DNA from: Rubrobacter tropicus
Lineage (GTDB): Bacteria > Actinomycetota > Rubrobacteria > Rubrobacterales > Rubrobacteraceae
Reading direction: 5' to 3'
Assembly (NCBI RefSeq): GCF_011492945.1
Contig: NZ_CP045119.1
Coordinates: 1,860,001 to 1,924,000, forward strand
DNA: 64,000 bases
In this document: one piece after another, positions 33,523 to 40,174 of the stretch
Position numbering within the stretch: the stretch's first letter is position 1
Layout: the number at the start of each line of letters is the position of its first letter
Made by a program: the position numbers and the translations under genes
Notes under the pieces: generated by a model
Seen by the model: the letters and a program-made list of their open reading frames with translations, nothing else
Databases searched by the model: none
What the model was told of the DNA's origin: nothing

Positions 33523-34161
33523 TTGGGACCTTTGAGAACCGGGTTGTTCTATGGTGCGCTTGCGGCGGCCCTGGCGGTCGTGGCGGAGTTGTACTTCCTG
33601 TTTTTGGACCCGTCGGAGACGGCGGGTTGGGTGCTCGCCGCTATCGGTTCGTACCGCACGCGCCTCTCGCTGGCGGCATTCCTGTTCCTCGCCATTATCG
33701 CGGCGATCCGGATGCGTCCCGTGAGGCTCGACCCCGGCGTCTCCTACCGTTCCCTCCTGCTGCGCGACGGCGCCCTCGCGGCGACCGTGGTCGCCATCCT
33801 CGTCGGGTTCGCCCTCTCGCTCACGACCCTTTTGCAGGCGACGGTGCTCGCCGACGAGATGCGCGCCTACGCGAGGGAGGCCGCCCCCGAGGTCGTCGCT
33901 TACGTCAACGGGGTGCGCGACGAGATCCAGGACCGCCGCAGGGAGGAAGGCCAGTCGCCGCAGGAGGTAAACGACGTCCCGCCGCCCGCCGACGTCTCAG
34001 AGGTCGAGGAATCTCTCGGCCCGCCGGCCCCCAGGGACCTCGGCCGCTCCCTCACCAACTTCGTGCTCCGCGCCGTTCTCCTCGGTACTGTTGGCGGGCT
34101 CGTCGGGCTCCTGCGAGGCCGGTCCAAGACGGGCCCCGACGAGGCGCCCGGACCGGGATGA
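33523..34161 (+). CDS. Unknown membrane protein, four helices
   Basis: 212 residues, TTG at 33523 with AGAGGAGC upstream. Hydrophobic segments at about 7-27, 40-60, 73-102 and 180-200. Between helices 3 and 4 is a long charged loop ('ADEMRAYAREAAPEVVAYVNGVRDEIQDRRREEGQ'). Its stop overlaps the cbiB start (ATGA). The coupling to cobalamin genes is suggestive, but I do not recognise a transport family. Confidence 0.7.
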   Translation: MGPLRTGLFYGALAAALAVVAELYFLFLDPSETAGWVLAAIGSYRTRLSLAAFLFLAIIAAIRMRPVRLDPGVSYRSLLLRDGALAATVVAILVGFALSLTTLLQATVLADEMRAYAREAAPEVVAYVNGVRDEIQDRRREEGQSPQEVNDVPPPADVSEVEESLGPPAPRDLGRSLTNFVLRAVLLGTVGGLVGLLRGRSKTGPDEAPGPG

Positions 34162-35093
34162 GGCAAACGTACGGGCCGGCGGTCGCGGCGGCCCTCCTGC
34201 TAGACGCGCTCCTCGGCGAGCCGCCCGAGGCGCTTCACCCGACCGTCTGGATGGGACGCGCGATCTCGGCCTACGAAAACCGCGCCTTACGTTTGAAGAA
34301 CCCGCGGGACCGTCGAATCGCCGGTGTGTTGCTCGCCGGCTCTCTGCCGGCCCTGGTCTTCCTCTGCGCCCGCTCGGTACTTCGCTTTACACCTCGTGGT
34401 CTACGCCCGGTCGTAGAGGTCGCCCTCGGTTCGACGACGATCTCCATGCGTGGCCTCGCCTCGGCCGCCGAGTCTGTTCAGCGGGAACTGGATGGGGGAG
34501 ATGTCGACGCGGCCCGCTCCCGAGTAGGTGAGTTCGTGGGGCGGGACACGGCCGACCTGACGCCGCGCGGCGTCTCCCGCGCGGCCGTCGAGTCGGTTGC
34601 GGAAAACGCGAGCGATGGCGTAATCGGCCCGATGCTCTACGGGTTCCTGTTCGGCGCCCCGGGAGCCCTCGCTTACAAGGCGGTGAACACGATCGACTCG
34701 ATGGTCGGGTATCGTCGCGGGCCGTACCTGGAGCTTGGCTGGGCCGGCGCCCGCCTGGACGACCTCGCCAACCTGGCCCCCGCCCGACTGACGGTTCTCG
34801 CGGTCGCTGCTGCGTCGGGAGCTCCCGCGAGGACGATCACGACCGCCCTTCGTTATGGGCCGCTCTCATCCAGCCCGAACGCCGGATACGTGGAGGCTGC
34901 CTTCGCCGGCGCGCTCGGCCTGCGTCTGGGAGGCACGAACGTCTACGGCGGGGTCGGGCGGCCGGGGGCTCTCCTCGGGGAGGGACGCCCGCCGCAGGCG
35001 GGCGACATCGGGCGTGCCGTGCGCCTGATGCGCCGGCTCTGCGCGTTTCTCGCGCTCACGATGCTGCTGGTCGAGGGGGCCCGGCGTGGTTGA
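34158..35093 (+). CDS. cbiB: Adenosylcobinamide-phosphate synthase (CbiB/CobD type)
   Basis: ATG at 34158 overlaps the previous stop; the longer open frame upstream is an artefact. 311 residues, several membrane helices. Diagnostic blocks: 'LLDALLGEPPEALHPTVWMGRAI', 'AVESVAENASDGVIGPMLYGFLFG', 'YKAVNTIDSMVGYRRGPYLELGWAGARLDDLANLAPARL' and 'SPNAGYVEAAFAGAL'. It condenses adenosylcobyric acid with (R)-1-amino-2-propanol phosphate in the membrane. It is the first enzyme of a coupled cluster with the aminotransferase-like gene, cobU and cobS. Confidence 0.93.
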   Translation: MRQTYGPAVAAALLLDALLGEPPEALHPTVWMGRAISAYENRALRLKNPRDRRIAGVLLAGSLPALVFLCARSVLRFTPRGLRPVVEVALGSTTISMRGLASAAESVQRELDGGDVDAARSRVGEFVGRDTADLTPRGVSRAAVESVAENASDGVIGPMLYGFLFGAPGALAYKAVNTIDSMVGYRRGPYLELGWAGARLDDLANLAPARLTVLAVAAASGAPARTITTALRYGPLSSSPNAGYVEAAFAGALGLRLGGTNVYGGVGRPGALLGEGRPPQAGDIGRAVRLMRRLCAFLALTMLLVEGARRG

Positions 35094-36156
35094 GGGCTGG
35101 GCGAGCCACCCGGGCTCGCGCCACCACGGGGCGCACGGCGAGGCCGCCTCCAGGGCGATGGGGGGGGCGGACAAAGGATTTCTCGACTTCAGCCAGAACA
35201 TCAACCCACTAGGTGCCCCCCCGGCCACGCTGGAGGCGGCCCGGAGGGCGTTGGTCGAGGACACCGGGCGCTACCCGGACCTCTCCTACACGCGCCTGCG
35301 GGAGGCGCTCGGCGGATACCTCGGGGTGGATCCGGGGAGCGTCGTGCCGACCAACGGGGGGGCCGAGGCCCTCTTTCTCGCGGCCAGGGCCGCCGGCAAG
35401 AGCGGGAAAGCGCTCGTGCTGGAGCCCACCTTCAGCGAGTACGCGGCTGCGGCCGAGGCGGCCGGGATGGAGATCGTTCGACGCGTCTGCCGCCGCCCGG
35501 GCAACGGCTTCCGTATCGCGCCAGAGGTATTTGAGGACTTGCGGGGGGTCGCCGCCGTCTTCCTGTGCAACCCGAACAACCCGACCGGCGAGGTGTTGGG
35601 ACGAGAGGAAGTGCTGGAGATCGCCACGCGCGTCGGGGACGCCGGGGCGGTCCTGATCCTGGACGAAGCCTTCGTGGATTTCGTCCCCGAAGCGAGCGTC
35701 GCGAGCGAGATGCAAGACGGCCTCTTCGTCGCCAGGTCCTTCACCAAGTTCTTCGCCATACCGGGCCTCAGGCTCGGCTGCCTGGTCTGCCACGACGTGC
35801 CGCGGGCGCAGGCCCTGCAACCCTCCTGGCCCGTCAACGCCGTCGCCGCCGCGGCCGGCATCGCCGCCGCGGGCGATTCGGACTTCGCGGAGAGGTCCGT
35901 AAGGGGAGTAGCACGCCTGCGCGACGGCCTCTCGGCGGCGCTCGGTTCCCTGCCGGAGCTGGAAGTCTTCCCCAGCGCGGCGAACTTTCTCCTCGTCCGG
36001 GGGCCGGCGGCGATGCCGGAACGGCTGGCGCGGCTGGGCATCCTGGTGAGGGGATGCGAGCCCTTCGCGGGTCTTGGCCCGGGGTTCTTCCGGGTGGCCG
36101 TGCGTGGCGAAGAGGAAAACGATACGCTTGTGGACGGTATTCGGAGGGCGTTGTAG
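35086..36156 (+). CDS. cobD: Threonine-phosphate decarboxylase-like PLP enzyme (CobD/CobC)
   Basis: 356 residues, GTG at 35086 overlapping the cbiB end. 'LDFSQNINPLGAPPATLEAA', 'PTNGGAEALFLAARAA', 'VFLCNPNNPTGEVLG', 'LILDEAFVDF' and the PLP-lysine region 'RSFTKFFAIPGLRLGCLV' place it in the HisC-like class I/II fold. With cbiB and cobU adjacent, L-threonine-O-3-phosphate decarboxylase (supplying aminopropanol phosphate) is the best call. A histidinol-phosphate aminotransferase is the alternative by fold. Confidence 0.88.
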   Translation: MVEGWASHPGSRHHGAHGEAASRAMGGADKGFLDFSQNINPLGAPPATLEAARRALVEDTGRYPDLSYTRLREALGGYLGVDPGSVVPTNGGAEALFLAARAAGKSGKALVLEPTFSEYAAAAEAAGMEIVRRVCRRPGNGFRIAPEVFEDLRGVAAVFLCNPNNPTGEVLGREEVLEIATRVGDAGAVLILDEAFVDFVPEASVASEMQDGLFVARSFTKFFAIPGLRLGCLVCHDVPRAQALQPSWPVNAVAAAAGIAAAGDSDFAERSVRGVARLRDGLSAALGSLPELEVFPSAANFLLVRGPAAMPERLARLGILVRGCEPFAGLGPGFFRVAVRGEEENDTLVDGIRRAL

Positions 36157-36158
36157 GC

Positions 36159-36668
36159 GTCCGGGCTCTCATCATCGGCGGCGCCAGGAGCGGCAAGAGT
36201 TCGCTTGCCGAGCGGATCGTCGCGGAACTTGGCGGGGACCGGGTCCTGTACGTGGCGACGGCCATTCTCGGGGACGACCCCGACCTCAGGCGGCGGGTCG
36301 CGCTTCACCGAATGCGCCGGCCCGCCGGCTGGGGCACGGTCGAAGCGGGAGATCTCGGAAAGGTCCCGGAGGAGGCGGGCTCCTGGGACGCGGTGCTGCT
36401 CGACTCCCTGACGTTGTGGGCCTCGGCGCACCTCTTCTCGGTGGGCGAGAAAGAGACACTGCGGGCTTTCGACGGCTTTCTTGAGAAGATCTCGGCGCTA
36501 CCGACGCCCTTCGTGCTGGTGAGCGACGAGGTGGGTCTCGGGGTGGTGCCAGAGAACGAGGCGGCCCGGACCTTCAGAGATGCCCTGGGCCTCATCAACC
36601 AACGGGCTGCGGCCGTCGCCGAGGAGGTCCACCTCTGCGTGGCCGGGGTCGGGGTCAGGATCAAGTAG
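36159..36668 (+). CDS. cobU: Adenosylcobinamide kinase / guanylyltransferase (CobU)
   Basis: About 169 residues beginning 'VRALIIGGARSGKSSLAERI' (P-loop GGARSGKS), then 'VLYVATAILGDDPDLRRRVALHRMRRPAGWGTVE' (with the guanylylated-His region), 'DAVLLDSLTLWAS', 'PFVLVSDEVGLGVVPENEAARTFRDALGLINQ' and 'EVHLCVAGVGVRIK'. It phosphorylates and guanylylates adenosylcobinamide. No ATG, GTG or TTG lies in frame near the expected start, which must fall close to the cobD stop, so the initiator is uncertain (GTC 36159 is only a marker). A non-standard start or a read error is possible. Confidence 0.85.
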   Translation, partial: VRALIIGGARSGKSSLAERIVAELGGDRVLYVATAILGDDPDLRRRVALHRMRRPAGWGTVEAGDLGKVPEEAGSWDAVLLDSLTLWASAHLFSVGEKETLRAFDGFLEKISALPTPFVLVSDEVGLGVVPENEAARTFRDALGLINQRAAAVAEEVHLCVAGVGVRIK

Positions 36669-37398
36669 TGCGCGCCCTCCTCGCCTTTTTCACCGTCTAT
36701 CCGGTAACAGGACCTTCCCTGAAAGACGCCGCCCGCGCCTCCCACCTCTTACCCCTGGTCGGCCTCTTCACGGCGGCCCCTAGCGTACTGCTGTTGCTCC
36801 TGGCCTACGTCCTGCCTCCATCCGTGGCGGCGGTTCTGGCGCTCGGGGCGTGCTGCTGGCCGCCGGCTTTCACCACTCCGACGGCGTCCTCGACGCCGGT
36901 GACGCGCTCATGGTTCACGGCGATTCCGCGAGGCGTAGGGCCGTCCTGAAAGACGGGAGAGTCGGGGTCGGGGGCCTCGGCGCCCTCTTCCTGGTCTACG
37001 CTCCGGCGGCGGCCGCCCTCGCCGCGCTGGCTGAGGTCTCGCCCATCCGCGCCGCGCTCTTCCTGGTCGCCGGGGAGATCTCCTCCCGCTCCGCGATGCT
37101 CCTGATGATGGCCTTTGGCAGCCCCGCCGAGACGACCTCCTCTTCAGTCCCCTTCGTCGAGCACCTCGCCGGGCCGCGCAGACCGCTGGCCCTGGCCCTC
37201 GCCCTCTTGGCGCCGCTCCCCTTCATCTTGCCCGCGGGTGCGACGGGCGTTCTCGCTATCCTGAGCGTCCTTCTCACCGCTGTCTTCGGCCTCCACGTCT
37301 CCGGCCGGGCCTTCGGCGGCATCAGCGGCGATTCAATTGGTGCCACGGGCGAGCTCACCCGGACGGTTCTCCTGATCGTTCTAAGCGCAACGGCGTAG
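36668..37398 (+). pseudogene. cobS: Adenosylcobinamide-GDP ribazoletransferase, frameshifted
   Basis: GTG at 36668 overlaps the cobU stop. The first frame gives 'MRALLAFFTVYPVTGPSLKD...VAAVLALGAC' and then stops at 36949. The true continuation 'VLLAAGFHHSDGVLDAGDAL' onward ('RAVLKDGRVGVGGLGALFLVY', 'GEISSRSAMLLMM') lies one base back from about 36850. Together they make a standard ~240-residue CobS, a membrane enzyme joining adenosylcobinamide-GDP with alpha-ribazole. One base is missing near 36845-36851 in GGGGCG. This is either a real inactivating mutation or a homopolymer read error. Confidence 0.88.
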
Positions 37399-37428
37399 CC
37401 CCGACTCCGAAGAGCCGGGGCCAACAAG

Positions 37429-37500
37429 AGCTGACAGGCTGAAGTGCTGAGAGCGGAGCCCGAAGGGCGCCGCGTGCTGAAAGCCGCCGCAGGCGGCGTG
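37429..37500. repeat. Dispersed intergenic repeat, copy 3
   Basis: AGCTGACAGGCTGAAGTGCT, then GAGAGCGGAGCCCGAAGGGC and a GC-rich hairpin (GCCGCC...GGCGGC). Same core as at 27150-27261 and 33332-33452. It lies between the convergent cobS and UPF0173 genes. Confidence 0.6.
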
Positions 37501-38230
37501 CTAACTCGACAGGTCGTCGCCTGGCTGCATGACGTGAACCGTCACGTCGGGGCGATCTCGTCGAGGTGCTCCCGGAGCTTCTCCGGGTGCCGGTGAAGAA
37601 GGGGAGTACGTCCGTGCTGTAGTGGATCGGCACCACGTGCTTGACGCCCAGGAGGCGCGCCGCGTGGGCCGCCTCGAAGGGCCCCATCACGAGCCGGTCG
37701 CCGATGGGGAGCAGCGCGAGGTCCGGGTGGTAGAGCTGCCCGATAAGCTGCATGTCCCCGAAGACGGAGGTGTCGCCCGCGTGGTAGAGGCGGAAGCCGC
37801 TCTCGAACTCGACCACGTACCCCATAGGCTCGCCGCCGTAGATCAGGGACCCGTCCTCGGTCTGGATGCTCGAGGAGTGAAAGGCGTTCGTGGCCGTCAC
37901 CCTGATACCGCCTATCTCCGCGGTCCCGCCCTTCTGGATGGGCTGGCCGTTCTCCACGCCCTGCCCCTGCAGGTAGGAGAAGATCTCGAAGTTCGAGACC
38001 ACGTTGGCGCCCGTCTCTTTAGCTATCGGCACGGTGTCGCCCATGTGGTCGAAGTGGCCGTGGGTGAGCAGGATGGTGTGGACGTCTCCGGCCTCCTTCA
38101 GGTCCTCGGGCGTCGTCGGGTTGTCCGTCAGGAACGGGTCTATAAGGATCTGCTCTCCACCGGCCGTTACGAACCTGAAGGCCGCGTGGCCGAGGTAGTT
38201 GATCCTGGTTCCGCCGAGCATCTCTTCCAC
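37501..38230 (-). pseudogene. UPF0173 metallo-beta-lactamase-fold hydrolase, 3' end frameshifted
   Basis: GTG at 38230 with GGAGGAAAATC upstream. 'INYLGHAAFRFV', 'ILIDPFLTDNP', 'ILLTHGHFDHMGD' (HxHxDH metal site), 'LYHAGDTSVFGDM' and 'LLGVKHVVPIHYSTDVLPFFTG' match the UPF0173 family of metal-dependent hydrolases. After 'FFTGT' two single-base losses (about 37584-37588 and 37547-37553) shift the frame. Restoring them gives 'PEKLREHLDEIAP' and 'DVTVHVMQPGDDLSS' with a stop at 37501, the normal family end. The long tail read in the unshifted frame is an artefact. Probably read errors, or a damaged C-terminus. Confidence 0.8.
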
Positions 38231-38381
38231 GATTTTCCTCCGTATCTACGCTTCACATCCCACAAAAGGACACCGTGCCGTGTACCCGATCGGGTTGTCC
38301 CGGAAACGGTGCCCGGAACGGAAGATATAATCCCGCGGGCTCCGGAATGGCCGGACGCTCATCGAGAGATCTCGGAGGTGT

Positions 38382-38804
38382 ATGAAGGTAGTGGTTCTGC
38401 TCGCGGTGCTCGCGGGCCTGTGCGTCGCGGTCCAGACCAACCTGACGGCGGTGGCCCAGCGCTCTCTGGGCGCCCCCGTGCTGGTCGCCATCTCCGGCCT
38501 GTGCACGAGCCTCGCGGCGCTCGTAATCGCCCTGGTGCTCGCCAAACCCGACTTCACCGGCCGGGCCGTCGGTTACGCGGTCGCCTCCGGCCTACTCGGG
38601 GCCGTGATAGTGGGCGCCATAGCCATAGCGGCCTCCCAGGGAGGAGTGGCCAGGGCCCTCTCCCTCGTCATCGCCTCCCAACTCGTCTTCGGCCTGGCCC
38701 TCGACGCCCTCGGCGTCTTCGGCGGCGGCCCGGACGTGGGTATCCTCAAGGTCGTCGGTGTGGCCCTGATCATCGCCGGAGGGGTGCTCGTAGTCAGGTT
38801 CTAA
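38382..38804 (+). CDS. YdcZ/DUF606-type DMT transporter
   Basis: 140 residues, ATG at 38382 with GGAGGTGT upstream. Five hydrophobic helices. 'MKVVVLLAVLAGLCVAVQTN', 'GAPVLVAISGLCTSLAALVIAL', 'GLLGAVIVGAIAIAASQGGVARALSLVIASQLVFGLALD' and 'KVVGVALIIAGGVLVVRF' match the small DUF606 (YdcZ) branch of the DMT superfamily. Such proteins are half-length and probably dimerise. Substrate unknown. Confidence 0.8.
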   Translation: MKVVVLLAVLAGLCVAVQTNLTAVAQRSLGAPVLVAISGLCTSLAALVIALVLAKPDFTGRAVGYAVASGLLGAVIVGAIAIAASQGGVARALSLVIASQLVFGLALDALGVFGGGPDVGILKVVGVALIIAGGVLVVRF

Positions 38805-39008
38805 GGAGGTTTCGAGCCTCAGGCATCAGGCAAAGCATCCATGCGAGGGAGCGATTTTGCTCAGGCGTACACCCTGACAGACCCCGCCATTAATTCCCCG
38901 GCGTACGCGTGCCGCCGGCCTGGCAGTAAAGACGGGTGTCTTCGCCTGACGCCGTAGAACTGGCAGCAAACCACGGCCCGTGGCACTCTTCCGCTCTCGT
39001 GGCACTAC

Positions 39009-39837
39009 ATATGGGAGGACCGGATGAGCGGAGCGAGCGGAGAAGGGTAGACCCGACCGACGAATGGGAGCAGCTCGCGCTCCTGTGCAGATGGCCCGAG
39101 CAGTTGGCTTACGAGGAGGTCCGCCCGCTGACGCTGTTCGGCGCATCCGTCGCGCAGAGGGCGAGCGAAACCGGCTCGGCCGAGCGAACCCTGTACCGCA
39201 AGGTGGCCCGCTTCGAAGAGGAAGGCATGGAGAGCCTCTTCGACGCGGCAGGCGCCAAGCGCCGCCCGCTCCCGCCGATCATAAGGCGGATGATCGTGGA
39301 GCTCAAGGCGGAGCACCCACGCTTCAGCCTGGGCGAGATCGGGACGATCTGCTACGTCAGGACGGGCAGGCGGCCCGGAAAGCACACCATCGAGCGCGTC
39401 CTCGCAGAGGAACCCGTGCCCTTGCGGATACTCAGGCGCTTCGAGCCCTACCACGAGATCTCGGAGGCGCGGGAGCGCAGGAGGGCGGTGGTCGCGCTGC
39501 ACGCCGAAGGGTGGACGGTCAAGGCGATCGCGGGCTACATGGGGATCAACCGCGACACCGTTTACACCATACTGAAGCGATGGATCGAGGAAGGAGAGGC
39601 CGGGCTGTAAGACAAGAAGCGGGGACAAAAAGGCGGTGTGCGAAAAACGGACCTGAGAGCGTACGCCGCCGTCCGTCGCTTGCGGGAGAACCCCAACCTC
39701 GGTGAGTTCAGGATGCGCGCGGCCCTGGCGCAGATCGGCATCCACCTCGGCGCTCGCACCGTGGGCCGCATTCTAGCCGTCAACCGCAAGCTCTACGGTC
39801 TCTCGATGCCCAAAGGCCCGACCAAGGAGAGCCACAA
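39009..39837 (+). pseudogene. Transposase (IS481-like HTH half), nonsense-mutated and truncated
   Basis: From ATG 39009 the frame encodes tandem HTH domains ('RTLYRKVARFEEEGMESLFD', 'HTIERVLAEEPVPLRILRRF', 'GWTVKAIAGYMGINRDTVYTILKRWIEEGEAGL'). A TAA at 39608-39610 interrupts; the same frame continues 'DKKRGQKGGVRKTDLRAYAAVRRLRENPN' and 'MRAALAQIGIHLGARTVGRI' up to about 39830, where homology ends. The usual E/G-L-E-D-x-K context suggests that a GAA/GAG codon became TAA. The whole DDE catalytic half is missing and is replaced by the dehydrogenase tail at 39879. It cannot transpose by itself. Confidence 0.75.
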
Positions 39838-39878
39838 TTTTGCAGATTTTGCTCCTGGGAGCATGGATTAGAGGAACC

Positions 39879-40067
39879 ACGGGCAAGAAAATACGCATCC
39901 TGGCGGTTCAACCAAGCAACGAAGATGTAGTTTTTATGAAAGAACTCATTGAGGCCGGCAAGGTCACGACGGTAATCGATAAGACATACCCGCTGAGCGA
40001 GGTCCCTGAGGCTTTTGGTTATGTCGGAGAAGGAGACGCTCGAGGAAAGGTCGTCATCACCGTGTGA
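39879..40067 (+). pseudogene. C-terminal fragment of a zinc-type alcohol dehydrogenase
   Basis: 'KKIRILAVQPSNEDVVFMKE' followed by 'LIEAGKVTTVIDKTYPLSEVPEAF' and 'DARGKVVITV' matches the last ~60 residues of the dehydrogenase at 45749-46666, and the two are also similar at DNA level (TACCCGCTGAGCGAG and CGCTCGAGGAAAGGTCGTCA are shared). The catalytic and cofactor domains are missing. It is joined directly to the truncated transposase. Confidence 0.75.
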
Positions 40068-40174
40068 GGCGCGACATCTCTTGGGGCGGGCCGCAGAAGG
40101 TGCCGAAGATGATTCACTAGCCGAGCTGATCACGCTACCATGGAGCAAGTGCCGGAGGACTCGGAAGTTGGCCT

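Noticed and set aside
33453-34158. Cobalamin riboswitch upstream of the cob genes
   Set aside because: No B12-box-like sequence or long structured leader; the upstream gap is mostly CTGA repeats and a membrane gene directly precedes cbiB.
36845-36851. Programmed -1 frameshift in cobS
   Set aside because: No X-XXY-YYZ slippery heptamer with downstream structure that I can see, and CobS is not known to use one; deletion or read error is simpler.
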